From contig NZ_PEEU01000001.1 in assembly GCF_002754195.1 (NCBI RefSeq), forward strand, positions 2,294,001 to 2,358,000: a stretch of DNA of 64,000 nucleotides, read 5' to 3'. The stretch's first letter is position 1, and every line of letters begins with the position of its first letter. Below are positions 39,530 to 48,132 of this stretch, piece by piece. Under the pieces are notes generated by a model. That model did no database searches. It had not been told where the DNA came from and was given only the letters and a program-made list of their open reading frames with translations. The DNA is from Flavobacterium sp. 9. GTDB lineage: Bacteria > Bacteroidota > Bacteroidia > Flavobacteriales > Flavobacteriaceae. A program made the translations under genes and the position numbers.

Positions 39530-40015
39530 ATGAAATCAAAAATAATTAAGGGACTACTTGCTTTGTCTATTACCTTAGTTTTTACTTCATGCAATAACGA
39601 TGGTTATGATGAGTACAAACCACTAGTAACACCATCTATCGAAATGAATGGAGATTGGTACATTGATGGTAGCAATACGAGCAAAGTTTTATTCCAACAT
39701 TCATCATTTGTTACATCTGATACCAACGAAGGGAATAATACCATGTATATTGATGACCGTACAATTGGTTATCTTAAAGGTAAAATTACTGTAGACACTA
39801 AAAGCTTAACATTTAGCACAACTAACTCACCTAATTTAATAGATGAAGGTACTTTCACAATTACTGAAGGTAAAATTTTGAAAGGTGCTGCACATTCAAA
39901 AACAGGAAATGTTACTGATAGTATTTACTTTAAAGGTGTTTTTAGCTATGCGCCAACTGAAATCATAACTTTTGCTGGTCATAAAAAAACTGGGTTCTTA
40001 GAAGATAATTACTAA
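39530..40015 (+). CDS. Accessory lipoprotein, lipid-binding-like family
   Basis: The 161-residue lipoprotein has its signal ending VFTSC (Cys21), then NNDGYDEY, an acid-rich surface-export-like start. The rest is predicted all-beta (MNGDWYIDGSNTSKVLFQHS, RTIGYLKGKITVDTKSLTFS). It resembles the small putative lipid-binding proteins found as fourth members of peptide-type SusCD loci in Bacteroides. It lies last in the four-gene unit, before a strong terminator. Binding to a lipid is not shown. Confidence 0.65.
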   Translation: MKSKIIKGLLALSITLVFTSCNNDGYDEYKPLVTPSIEMNGDWYIDGSNTSKVLFQHSSFVTSDTNEGNNTMYIDDRTIGYLKGKITVDTKSLTFSTTNSPNLIDEGTFTITEGKILKGAAHSKTGNVTDSIYFKGVFSYAPTEIITFAGHKKTGFLEDNY

Positions 40016-40038
40016 AATAGTAATTTACTAATACTAGA

Positions 40039-40074
40039 AAACCACTCTGTTCATTCAGAGTGGTTTTTTTTTTT
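40039..40074 (+). terminator. SusCD locus 2 terminator
   Basis: AAACCACTCTG and CAGAGTGGTTT form an 11-bp stem with a short loop, followed by at least 10 T. Confidence 0.95.
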
Positions 40075-40090
40075 ATATAAACATTATACC

Positions 40091-40098
40091 TATATTTG
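40091..40098 (+). promoter_or_regulatory. rlmB -7 box placed for leaderless transcription
   Basis: TATATTTG followed by 4 nt and the rlmB ATG (40103). The expected transcription start coincides with the start codon. No clear -33 element; the T-run of the preceding terminator occupies that place. Confidence 0.5.
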
Positions 40099-40102
40099 TC
40101 CC

Positions 40103-40837
40103 ATGGAAAAAGAACATCAAATATTTGGAATTAGAGCCATTATAGAAGCAATTCAAGCAGGAAAAGAAGTTGATAAAGTATTTATACAAAAAGAAATTTC
40201 CGGAGAATTAATGAAAGACTTGATGAAAGTGATGAAACGCGCTAACATTAATTTCTCTTACGTACCTGTAGAAAAACTAAATAGACTAACGCCAAACAAT
40301 CACCAAGGAGCCGTTGCGACAATCTCCCCTATTGGTTTTATAGAATTAGAACATTTAGTAGAATCAACAATTGAATCAGGCTCAAAACCATTATTTTTAA
40401 TATTAGACCAAATCTCTGATGCCAGAAATTTTGGAGCCATAATCAGAACTGCTGAATGTACCGGAGTAAACGGAATCATTATTCAAAAAGCCGGTTCAGC
40501 ACCTGTAAACGGAGATACAGTAAAAACATCTGCCGGAGCAGTTTTCAATGTGCCAATTTGTAAAGTTGAACATATTAAAGATGCCATATTTTATCTTCAG
40601 GGTTCAGGAATAAAAACTGTTGCCGCAACTGAAAAAACAGATCAGAATATTTACGATATAGCTTTAAACGAACCCGTAGCAATTATCATGGGATCTGAAG
40701 ACAGAGGAATAAATCCATCTGTACTTAAAATTGTTGATGAAAAAGCAAAATTACCAATGTTTGGAACAATAGGATCTCTAAACGTTTCGGTAGCTTGTGG
40801 AGCATTTCTATACGAAGCCGTTCGCCAAAGAAGTTAA
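40103..40837 (+). CDS. rlmB: 23S rRNA 2'-O-methyltransferase RlmB (SpoU family)
   Basis: The 244-residue SPOUT enzyme would methylate the ribose of G2251 in the P-loop of 23S rRNA. It has the N-terminal substrate-binding domain (HQIFGIRAIIEAIQAGKEVD) and the SpoU motifs: ISDARNFGAIIRTAECTGVN (motif 1, about 112-131), IIMGSEDRGINPSVL (motif 2) and GSLNVSVACGAFLYEAVRQR (motif 3). Length is typical. It stands alone after the SusCD terminator. Confidence 0.92.
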   Translation: MEKEHQIFGIRAIIEAIQAGKEVDKVFIQKEISGELMKDLMKVMKRANINFSYVPVEKLNRLTPNNHQGAVATISPIGFIELEHLVESTIESGSKPLFLILDQISDARNFGAIIRTAECTGVNGIIIQKAGSAPVNGDTVKTSAGAVFNVPICKVEHIKDAIFYLQGSGIKTVAATEKTDQNIYDIALNEPVAIIMGSEDRGINPSVLKIVDEKAKLPMFGTIGSLNVSVACGAFLYEAVRQRS

Positions 40838-40877
40838 AAGTATTGAGAATTAAGACGTCACATAAACAAAACAATGA

Positions 40878-41678
40878 ATGTCTTCAAAATTTACTCATAA
40901 CATATCACTTAAAAAAAATACTCTTATACTTGTAATTTTTCTAATTACAAGTATAAGCTATGCTCAAACAACTACCTACAATCAATTTTGGAATGAATTT
41001 CAATTCAACCGAACCATAAATGAAAAATGGTCTGCCGAATTAAACCTCGGAGCAGCTTATAGCAGCACCGAATCTTCTTCTAATATTTTTCAACAAAACA
41101 TACAAAGATCAGCAAGAATTTGGGGACATTACTACCTATCTCCGCGCTGGAAGCTCTCCTCTTTCGTAGCATACAATTTTAATAAAGACGTTCCTGAAAT
41201 AGGACAATTTAAATCACCCGAAGTACGTTTTGCCCTTCAGGGTATTTATTACTTTCATAAAACCGGCTATACATTAAGCACCAGAATGAGAATGGAACTT
41301 CGACATATGCGAAATGAAGAAGGCGCTTATGACAATGTTCTCCGATATCGTCAACAAGTAAAATATCTAAAACCAATAAATAGTAAAATTCTTCGTGAAG
41401 GCGTAGTTTATGCAATAGCATCAGATGAATTGTTCTTTAAATCAGGTACGAAAGTAACTGGACTTAGCTTCTTTGACCGAAATAGACTTAATATTGGAGC
41501 AGGTTATTTATTTACCGATGATATTCAAGCAGAACTAACTTATGCTAATGAATATCTTCCCAGAGACGGAGGAAATCAAATTGTCAATGCAGCATCATTA
41601 ACGATTATTTTCAATAATTTTTTTGAAAACCTAAAGAAAAAATTGTCACACAAACATGAAGAAGTAAACGAAGACTAA
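40878..41678 (+). CDS. DUF2490 outer-membrane barrel protein
   Basis: The 266-residue protein has a signal peptide (about 1-29, SISYAQ) and the DUF2490 pattern: QFWNEFQFNRTINEKWSAEL, RMRMELRHMRNEEGAYDNVL and FDRNRLNIGAGYLFTDDIQA. The alternating pattern fits a small outer-membrane beta-barrel. Function is unknown. It ends only 7 bp from the stop of the convergent gene, with an inverted repeat spanning both 3' ends. Confidence 0.85.
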   Translation: MSSKFTHNISLKKNTLILVIFLITSISYAQTTTYNQFWNEFQFNRTINEKWSAELNLGAAYSSTESSSNIFQQNIQRSARIWGHYYLSPRWKLSSFVAYNFNKDVPEIGQFKSPEVRFALQGIYYFHKTGYTLSTRMRMELRHMRNEEGAYDNVLRYRQQVKYLKPINSKILREGVVYAIASDELFFKSGTKVTGLSFFDRNRLNIGAGYLFTDDIQAELTYANEYLPRDGGNQIVNAASLTIIFNNFFENLKKKLSHKHEEVNED

Positions 41679-41694
41679 TATTTTACTATTCTTC
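41658..41694. terminator. Terminator-like inverted repeat overlapping two convergent 3' ends
   Basis: GAAGAAGTAAA (41658-41668) pairs with TTTTACTATTCTTC (41681-41694) with one bulged base, then CCTTTTTT. Both stop codons lie inside it. Confidence 0.5.
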
Positions 41695-42189
41695 CTTTTT
41701 TAAAAAACAACTCAACTGTTTCATGATTGCATCTTTATGCAGTTTAAAAGTATAATCCCGAACAAACTCAGTTCCTTCCATTCTAATCTCTGCTACCGTT
41801 GCTTCAAATTTAGAAAACGACTCAATATCCTTATCATCTATTAGATACAAAACCTGCATAATCGAATCATTATGTCTGTATTGTGTATCATAATGTGCCA
41901 GTTTGTAAACCTTATTATCTGCAAGATGTATCACTAAATCATCTTTGATTTTTTTTCCTTCTTTTTTCGACGGAAACGGTGTTGGCTGCAAAGAAACAAA
42001 GTAATGCTCTTTATCAGTCACGATATTAATTTTTAAAGACTTTGATTTTGTTGTATAAAAAACAGCCGGATCAAAATAATATACCATTGTACCATCTGCC
42101 AACATTCTGTTCTTTATATCGCATTGCGCAATTATTTTTGAACTGATTAGTACTAAGAAAACCAAAACTGTGAAGCTTATTTTTTTCAT
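41686..42189 (-). CDS. Secreted protein of unknown function
   Basis: The 167-residue protein has a signal peptide (about 1-21, SSKIIAQ) and no lipobox. The mature part contains MLADGTMVYYFDPAVFYTTK and a short lysine-rich stretch (PSKKEGKKIKDDL). I recognise no family. It is likely periplasmic. A promoter with both boxes lies directly upstream, so it seems to be transcribed alone. Confidence 0.7.
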   Translation of the reverse strand: MKKISFTVLVFLVLISSKIIAQCDIKNRMLADGTMVYYFDPAVFYTTKSKSLKINIVTDKEHYFVSLQPTPFPSKKEGKKIKDDLVIHLADNKVYKLAHYDTQYRHNDSIMQVLYLIDDKDIESFSKFEATVAEIRMEGTEFVRDYTFKLHKDAIMKQLSCFLKKEE

Positions 42190-42219
42190 AACAGGTCAGA
42201 TAAATGAGAATGACTATTA

Positions 42220-42248
42220 CAAAAATAATCAATATAAATCAAACCAAA
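42220..42248 (-). promoter_or_regulatory. Promoter of the secreted-protein gene
   Basis: On the minus strand TTTG (42245-42248), a 17-nt spacer and TATTTTTG (42220-42227); the ATG follows 30 nt later. Confidence 0.55.
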
Positions 42249-42256
42249 TGTCTTCA

Positions 42257-43018
42257 CTAGATTTTATCTCCTGATTCTGTTTTGGTTACGATATAATTAA
42301 TCAAAACATCTGAATTAAAATAATTAGACAAGTACTCCTCTTCTTCTGGAATTTCGGTATTCACAAAATTCCCGTTCTCGTCAAAGTGTTTCATGAAAGC
42401 ATCATCTTCAGGATTAAAATCCGGCTTTTGCCAATCATAAACAATAGGTTTTGCGTATTCAGGTGTTTTATAAAGTAAAGACATTGCAAAGCCAGTGATA
42501 AAACCTGCCAAATGCCCTTCCCAGGAAATCGTTTTATCAACGTCTGGAAAAACGTACCAAATCATTCCGCCATAAAGTAAAGTTACCGCAAACGAAAGTG
42601 CAACTAAACGATAATATCTGGTTTGAATTCCTTTGAAAAATATAAAACTTACCAAAACATAAATCAATCCGCTTGCGCCGATATGGAAATTTTCACGTCC
42701 GATAATCCATGTTATTAATCCGGAAAATAAAATCCCATAAACGATAACACTAAAAGATTGTTTGGGATAAAAAAATTGAAGTGCTGCCAATAAAACCAAA
42801 AGCGGAATTGAGTTATTATATAAATGACTTAAATTTTCATGAATAAAAGGACTAAACAAAACGCCTTGCAAACCTGCAAAATCACGAGGATAAATTCCGT
42901 TTTGATAAAAATCAAAATCAAACCGAATTTGAACCCAATATACAATCCACAAAAAAAGGACAAAAAAAACAGGAAGACCTATAACAGCAGTCGTAAACTT
43001 AAAATGGTTGTCGTTCAT
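42257..43018 (-). CDS. Rhomboid family intramembrane serine protease
   Basis: The 253-residue membrane protein has about six hydrophobic helices. The rhomboid active site is complete: GASGLIYVLV carries the catalytic Ser (about residue 117), and WEGHLAGFITGF carries the His (about 170). The N-terminal HENLSHLYNNSIPLLVLLAA matches the conserved H-region of TM2. A soluble acidic C-terminal tail of about 50 residues follows. The substrate is unknown. Confidence 0.9.
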   Translation of the reverse strand: MNDNHFKFTTAVIGLPVFFVLFLWIVYWVQIRFDFDFYQNGIYPRDFAGLQGVLFSPFIHENLSHLYNNSIPLLVLLAALQFFYPKQSFSVIVYGILFSGLITWIIGRENFHIGASGLIYVLVSFIFFKGIQTRYYRLVALSFAVTLLYGGMIWYVFPDVDKTISWEGHLAGFITGFAMSLLYKTPEYAKPIVYDWQKPDFNPEDDAFMKHFDENGNFVNTEIPEEEEYLSNYFNSDVLINYIVTKTESGDKI

Positions 43019-43168
43019 GATTATTAAATATTATAGTATTGCCAATATCAAAAAACTATCCAAATACAATATACTGATAATTTGTCAGCTACAGCCTCCT
43101 CATCCTTTGTTATGATTTGTAACCCTTTTATACTATAAAATTAAAATTGAAAATAGTAATTTTACAAA

Positions 43169-44446
43169 ATGGAAGCACCTTTAGCCGAGCGTATTCGCCC
43201 ACAGCAATTAGAAGATTACATCAGTCAAAGTCATTTGGTTGGTCCAAATGGTTCGTTAACACAACAAATTTCAAAAGGAATTATTCCGTCATTGATATTT
43301 TGGGGACCTCCGGGAACTGGAAAAACAACTTTGGCTCAAATCATCGCTCAGGAATCCAAACGTCCTTTTTATATATTGAGTGCAATTAATTCCGGAGTTA
43401 AAGATATTCGTGATGTAATTGAAAAAGCGAAACAAAGCGGTGGATTATTTACGGCCAAAAACCCTATTTTATTTATTGATGAGATTCATCGTTTTAGTAA
43501 ATCACAGCAAGATTCACTTTTGGCTGCTGTAGAAAAAGGCTGGATAACACTTATTGGCGCAACAACCGAAAACCCAAGTTTTGAAGTCATTCCTGCATTA
43601 TTGTCACGTTGTCAAGTATACATATTAAATGCCTTTACAAAAGCAGATCTAGAGTCGCTATTGCATCGCGCAATGAAAACGGATACTTATTTGGCTTCTA
43701 AAAATATTACACTAAAAGAAACTGAAGCTCTACTCCGACTTTCTGGCGGAGATGGCCGAAAATTACTGAACATTTTTGAACTCGTTATAAACGCTTCGGC
43801 TGGCGATGAAATTATCATAACCAATGATCGTGTTTTTGAATTAGTACAGCAAAATACTGTTTTGTATGACAAAAGTGGTGAACAACATTACGATATCGTT
43901 TCGGCATTTATTAAATCAATTCGTGGAAGCGATCCCAACGGAGCCGTATATTGGCTTGCCAGAATGATTGAAGGCGGAGAAGATGTGAAATTTATTGCCC
44001 GAAGAATGCTTATTCTTTCAAGCGAGGATATTGGAAATGCAAATCCTACAGCTTTTATTATGGCAAACAATACATTTCAGGCTGTGACAACTATTGGATA
44101 TCCTGAAAGCCGAATTATTTTAAGTCAATGCGCTATTTATTTAGCTACTTCTCCAAAAAGCAATGCGTCTTATATGGCGATTGGAAATGCGCAACAACTA
44201 GTTAAACAAACCGGTGATTTACCTGTGCCAATTCATCTAAGAAATGCTCCAACCAAACTTATGAAAGAATTAGGTTATGGTGATGATTATAAATATTCGC
44301 ATGATTATGCCAATAATTTTGCAGAGCAGGAATTCTTGCCGGACGCCATAAAAAAAACGGTTCTTTACAATCCGGGAAACAATTCTAGAGAGAACAGTAA
44401 CCGCGAATTTTTAAAGAACCGTTGGAAAGATAAATATGGTTATTAA
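43169..44446 (+). CDS. rarA: Replication-associated recombination protein RarA (MgsA)
   Basis: The 425-residue AAA+ ATPase is related to clamp loaders and acts at stalled replication forks. It has [20 protein letters not shown] at the start, Walker [16 protein letters not shown] (about 49-63), Walker B FIDEIHRF (about 104-111), sensor 1 GATTENPSF, and the C-terminal tetramer domain with [20 protein letters not shown] and EDIGNANP. Length is typical. It stands alone on the plus strand, 15 bp from the convergent stop downstream. Confidence 0.96.
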   Translation: MEAPLAERIRPQQLEDYISQSHLVGPNGSLTQQISKGIIPSLIFWGPPGTGKTTLAQIIAQESKRPFYILSAINSGVKDIRDVIEKAKQSGGLFTAKNPILFIDEIHRFSKSQQDSLLAAVEKGWITLIGATTENPSFEVIPALLSRCQVYILNAFTKADLESLLHRAMKTDTYLASKNITLKETEALLRLSGGDGRKLLNIFELVINASAGDEIIITNDRVFELVQQNTVLYDKSGEQHYDIVSAFIKSIRGSDPNGAVYWLARMIEGGEDVKFIARRMLILSSEDIGNANPTAFIMANNTFQAVTTIGYPESRIILSQCAIYLATSPKSNASYMAIGNAQQLVKQTGDLPVPIHLRNAPTKLMKELGYGDDYKYSHDYANNFAEQEFLPDAIKKTVLYNPGNNSRENSNREFLKNRWKDKYGY

Positions 44447-44461
44447 AACCCTATTTTATAT

Positions 44462-45214
44462 TTAGAATTTAACAACAATTTTTTCTGAAACTAATTTATC
44501 GTTTTGATAAGATTCAAAATACCATTGTCCGTCTTCTTTCAAAATTAATGACCCTTGCACATTATCTTTTATTGCAATAAACACATTAGTTTGTGAAGTT
44601 TTAAGCAACTTCATAACAACTTTTGGTGTTTTGTCAATCAATTGATAACCTGATTCTGTAGGTTGTGCATACAATAAATTAGGATCTTTAAGATCTGGCG
44701 CTGGAGCAACAAGAACTAATGTTGATGAAGTAGCAACAGATGCAGCAGCAGGACTTACAGGTACAGCTTTTACTGTTGGAGCAACTGATTTACCACTATA
44801 TTTATAGTGCAATCCAGTTATAGATACAAATGCCAAATCCAGACACTCTCTATAAGCAATTTCATAATCCTTTTCTTTGCTTTTACCAATTTCCGAAGTG
44901 TAGATCACTTTTCCATAACAATCTTTAAACTCAACAAAAAGTTTTGTTACTAAAAATCCATTATCTCTCTTCACATCTACATACAAAAGATCACAACGAT
45001 CTCCATATCCTGCAGGAAGTTGCTCATTAGCATAAAAAGCCTGAAAACCAGCTTTATTTAAATTTGATTTTGTCATTGTAGACATTCTATATTGATTTTC
45101 GGTTTTAAGAAAATCATATTTTAACGGAACAATCACCGCTTTATAATCATTAATAGATTGCGAAAATCCAATAAACGAGGCTAGAAGTGCAATTAACAAA
45201 AATTTTATTCTCAT
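44462..45214 (-). CDS. Secreted protein of unknown function (radC operon)
   Basis: The 250-residue protein has a signal peptide (about 1-19, FIGFSQ). The N-terminal half (NDYKAVIVPLKYDFLKTENQ, VDVKRDNGFLVTKLFVEFKD) looks like a small periplasmic domain. A Pro/Ala/Val-rich linker (about 145-175) then leads to a beta-rich C-terminal part (TNVFIAIKDNVQGSLILKED). Similar proteins are remembered as hypothetical in Flavobacterium. It starts 2 bp after yjjG, so it is probably the last gene of the GNAT-radC-yjjG operon. Confidence 0.7.
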   Translation of the reverse strand: MRIKFLLIALLASFIGFSQSINDYKAVIVPLKYDFLKTENQYRMSTMTKSNLNKAGFQAFYANEQLPAGYGDRCDLLYVDVKRDNGFLVTKLFVEFKDCYGKVIYTSEIGKSKEKDYEIAYRECLDLAFVSITGLHYKYSGKSVAPTVKAVPVSPAAASVATSSTLVLVAPAPDLKDPNLLYAQPTESGYQLIDKTPKVVMKLLKTSQTNVFIAIKDNVQGSLILKEDGQWYFESYQNDKLVSEKIVVKF

Positions 45215-45216
45215 AA

Positions 45217-45903
45217 TTATAAATATTTTTTAAGTTCTAATAAATGGTTTATTTGTTTGATATTTTCAGGAGCTTCAATATTTTTTTCATTAAAAAAGAT
45301 AGCATCCAGACCGGCATTCAATGCACCATTAACATCTGCATCGAGACAATCTCCAATCATAATACTACTTTCTTTTGAGGCTTGAGCCAAATTGACAGCA
45401 TAATCAAAGATAATACTATTTGGTTTTTTAACACCCGCTAATTCAGAATTTGTTATTGTATTAAAATAACCTCCAAGAGCAGCATTATTTATCTTTTTAT
45501 CCTGAACAGCAGCAAAACCGTTAGTGATAATATGTAGTTTGTATTTTGGTTTTAGATAATCCAAAACTTCGATTGCTCCGTCAAAAAGATAATTATTATC
45601 AGTTAAAAATTCGATATAATCATTTGCAATCTGATTGATATCTTCATCTGAAATTTCATAATTCAAAGCATCAAACGAAAGCTTCAATCTATTGTAACGC
45701 AACTCGACGTGCGTAATTTCATCGTTTTGATATAATTTCCAGCAAGCCTGATTTATAGGAGCATATTTTGCAATAAAATCCTCGATCTTAATATCGGGAA
45801 AGCTGTTCTTAAAAATACGATCAAAAGCCATTTCTGAGTTTTTATCAAAATCCCAAAGCGTGTGATCTAAATCAAAAAAAATGTCGGTAATAGTGGTATT
45901 CAT
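45217..45903 (-). CDS. yjjG: HAD-family nucleotidase YjjG-type
   Basis: The 228-residue haloacid-dehalogenase-fold phosphatase has motif I FFDLDHTLWDF (about 9-19), motif II LHIITNGF, motif III with GVKKPNSIIFDYAV, and motif IV IMIGDCLDADVNGALNAGLD. The YjjG group removes phosphate from noncanonical pyrimidine nucleotides (house-cleaning). It lies 3 bp after radC and 2 bp before the secreted-protein gene. Confidence 0.87.
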   Translation of the reverse strand: MNTTITDIFFDLDHTLWDFDKNSEMAFDRIFKNSFPDIKIEDFIAKYAPINQACWKLYQNDEITHVELRYNRLKLSFDALNYEISDEDINQIANDYIEFLTDNNYLFDGAIEVLDYLKPKYKLHIITNGFAAVQDKKINNAALGGYFNTITNSELAGVKKPNSIIFDYAVNLAQASKESSIMIGDCLDADVNGALNAGLDAIFFNEKNIEAPENIKQINHLLELKKYL

Positions 45904-45906
45904 AAC

Positions 45907-46599
45907 TTATAAAATTCCTTCATCTACAAAACTATAATAATTTGTTTCAGTAATAATCAAATGATCTAAAACTTTAACATCTAAAAGCTCACCTCCAATC
46001 TTTATTTTCTTTGTAATTTGTTTGTCGGCTTCACTTGGAATTAACGATCCCGAAGGATGATTATGACACAAAATCAAGCCTGTAGCTTTAGTTTCAAACG
46101 CATAATGAAAAACTAAACGCGTATCAACAACAGTACCTGTTATTCCTCCTTTGCTTAGTTGTACTTTAGAAATTATCTTATTAGAATTATTAAGAAAAAG
46201 CACCCAAAATTCCTCGTGCGGTAATTCACCAATAATGGGTTGCATAATTTCAAAAACTGATTTGCTTGATGTAATTTTCTTTACTAACTCAGCCGCGTCT
46301 TCAGATCTACGGCGACGCCCTATTTCAAAGGTCGCAACAATTGAAATTGCTTTTGCCTCCCCTATTCCTTTAAAATTCATCAATTGAGAAATAGACATTT
46401 TTCCTAAAGAATTTAGATTATCTACGCTCGCCAAAATTCTTTTACTCAAATCAACTGCAGATTCATTTCGACTTCCTGATCCAATTAAAATGGCGATTAA
46501 TTCAGCATCGCTTAAAGCATCAATCCCTTTTAACATTAATTTTTCTCGCGGCCGATCGTCTTCTGACCAATCTGAAATTGGAAAATAACCTTCTTTCAT
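45907..46599 (-). CDS. radC: RadC family JAB-domain protein
   Basis: The 230-residue protein has an N-terminal helix-hairpin-helix part (LSDAELIAILIGSGSRNESA, MNFKGIGEAKAISIVATFEI) and a C-terminal JAB/MPN metalloprotease-like domain with the complete motif CHNHPSGSLIPSEAD (about 176-190). Despite the name, a DNA-repair role is not well supported. It lies between a GNAT gene (12 bp upstream) and yjjG (3 bp downstream). Confidence 0.95.
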   Translation of the reverse strand: MKEGYFPISDWSEDDRPREKLMLKGIDALSDAELIAILIGSGSRNESAVDLSKRILASVDNLNSLGKMSISQLMNFKGIGEAKAISIVATFEIGRRRRSEDAAELVKKITSSKSVFEIMQPIIGELPHEEFWVLFLNNSNKIISKVQLSKGGITGTVVDTRLVFHYAFETKATGLILCHNHPSGSLIPSEADKQITKKIKIGGELLDVKVLDHLIITETNYYSFVDEGIL

Positions 46600-46611
46600 A
46601 GCATTCAGTAA

Positions 46612-47070
46612 TTATATAGATTTACGCATACAAACACTATTCTTCAAACCTATATAAGGTTCGTAATTCTCTACAATTTCAAATCCCACTTTTTGATATA
46701 AACTAATAGCTTCAGTCTGTTTATAAAGTGTTTCTAAAATCATAGTTTCAAACCCCTGCTTCTTCGCCTCTATTTCTAATTCTTTAATAACTTGCTGAGC
46801 CAATCCCAAGCCTCTTGCTTCAGGCAAAACAAACATCCTTTTTAACTCAATTGTATTGTCATTATATTTCTTAAAGCAACCACTTGCAACGGGTTTTCCT
46901 TCTAAATAAATGAGAACAACATTATCATTAAATTCAATCAAATTATTGCCCCAATAATCCTTTTTTAATTCCGGATAACGTTCCCATAAAAAAGTATCAA
47001 ATATTTTGATCAGCGTTACAAAATCCGGATTCTCACTTGTTATCTTTACAACTTCTATTCTTGAATTCAT
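46612..47070 (-). CDS. GNAT family N-acetyltransferase
   Basis: The 152-residue single-domain acetyltransferase has the acetyl-CoA loop RMFVLPEARGLGLAQQVIKE (about 83-102), the preceding strand GKPVASGCFKKYNDNTIELK, and the closing ETLYKQTEAISLYQKVGFEI. The acceptor substrate cannot be predicted. It is first in the tight four-gene minus-strand unit with radC and yjjG. Confidence 0.9.
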   Translation of the reverse strand: MNSRIEVVKITSENPDFVTLIKIFDTFLWERYPELKKDYWGNNLIEFNDNVVLIYLEGKPVASGCFKKYNDNTIELKRMFVLPEARGLGLAQQVIKELEIEAKKQGFETMILETLYKQTEAISLYQKVGFEIVENYEPYIGLKNSVCMRKSI

Positions 47071-47199
47071 TTTACTATAATCTTAAAAGGCGAATATATC
47101 TAAAAAATAAGAAAAATCACTCATAAAAGTAATTCCTATTTTCAAATTAACTAATTTTAGAATCAAATCATCAATCCAATCAACTTAATCACAAAAAGA

Positions 47200-47826
47200 A
47201 TGAAATCTGTATCTACTTTGATAATCTTATTTTTACTATTTTCTTGTAATCAAAAAGAAAAAAGTAATGCTTACGCTAAAAATGAAGCACAACAAACTAA
47301 TACTTTTGCCGATAAATTATCAAATGCGGCAATCTCAATAATTGATCCTTCTGTAGATTATGATCCTGCTTATTTTTCGATCGAATATCCAAACGGAGAT
47401 GTTCCTGCAAACAAAGGCGTTTGCACAGATGTTGTAATTCGGTCTTATCGAAAATTAGGGATTGATTTGCAAAAAGAAGTTCACGAAGACATGATGGCTC
47501 ATTTTTCAGAATATCCCAATTTAAAAAAATGGGGAATGACTAAAACCGATACGAATATCGACCACAGAAGAGTACCAAATTTAGAAGTCTTTTTTGAAAG
47601 AAACGGAGAAAAACTTGTTATAACCGAAGATCCAAAAGATTATAAAACCGGAGAAATTGTAACATGGCTAATCAATAATAAATTACCTCACATTGGTATT
47701 GTGACAAATAAAAAATCAGAAGACGGAAAACGTAATCTAATCGTACATAATGTTGGCAACGGACAAGTTCTTCAAGATTGTTTATTTGAGTATAAAATTG
47801 TTGGGCATTACAGATATTGGAAATAA
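47200..47826 (+). CDS. DUF1287 family lipoprotein
   Basis: The 208-residue lipoprotein has its signal ending LLFSC (Cys16). The DUF1287 domain is clear: DVPANKGVCTDVVIRSYRKL (Cys in the conserved GVCTDV), RRVPNLEVFF, GEIVTWLINNKLPHIGIVTN (His) and a C-terminal VHNVGNGQ with a further His. The Cys/His arrangement resembles NlpC/P60-like fold enzymes, so cell-wall hydrolysis is possible but unproven. It stands alone, followed by a repeat-rich spacer. Confidence 0.85.
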   Translation: MKSVSTLIILFLLFSCNQKEKSNAYAKNEAQQTNTFADKLSNAAISIIDPSVDYDPAYFSIEYPNGDVPANKGVCTDVVIRSYRKLGIDLQKEVHEDMMAHFSEYPNLKKWGMTKTDTNIDHRRVPNLEVFFERNGEKLVITEDPKDYKTGEIVTWLINNKLPHIGIVTNKKSEDGKRNLIVHNVGNGQVLQDCLFEYKIVGHYRYWK

Positions 47827-47840
47827 AAATATTGCAAATC

Positions 47841-47948
47841 AAATCCGTTTTTATCCGCGTTTTTACGAAGTAAATCTGTTTTATCCGCGTCAAAATTAGA
47901 CGCTGATCTTACTGATTCGCTAAAGCGAAAACGCTGATAAAAACTGAT
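47841..47948. repeat. Two nested pairs of short direct repeats with a hairpin
   Basis: The unit AAATCCGTTTTTATCCGCGT (47841-47860) recurs with small changes at 47872-47890. A second unit, CGCTGATCTTACTGAT (47901-47916), recurs as CGCTGATAAAAACTGAT (47932-47948). Between the latter pair is a hairpin, TTCGC, TAAA, GCGAA. No coding potential is seen. Confidence 0.7.
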
Positions 47949-48067
47949 TTTTCTAATTGCTTTCTTAACTAAACTATTAAGAAATTTTATAGATTTCCTC
48001 TTAACTTAATGACATTGAGCTTCGGGGCCAAATTCCAACTTAAAGTATTTATTAAAAAAAATAAATC

Positions 48068-48102
48068 GAAAAAAAATGCCAATTACAAAACTGCAATTGG
48101 CA
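48068..48102 (-). terminator. mpl terminator
   Basis: On the minus strand TGCCAATT and AATTGGCA form an 8-bp stem with a 10-nt loop, followed by a T-run. It lies about 30 nt after the mpl stop. Confidence 0.8.
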
Positions 48103-48132
48103 CATTATCTCATTATCAAATTGACTAATTAT

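Larger units (their letters stand above)
47827..48132. other. 306-bp spacer with repeats between DUF1287 gene and mpl
   Basis: It contains the paired repeats at 47841-47948 and the mpl terminator at 48068-48102. Between the terminator and the mpl stop is a short low-complexity tract made of ATTATCT-like words. Confidence 0.7.

Noticed and set aside
43020..43168. Promoter of rarA (TAATTTTA near 43157)
   Set aside because: The final G of the -7 box is missing and no TTG lies at the right distance.
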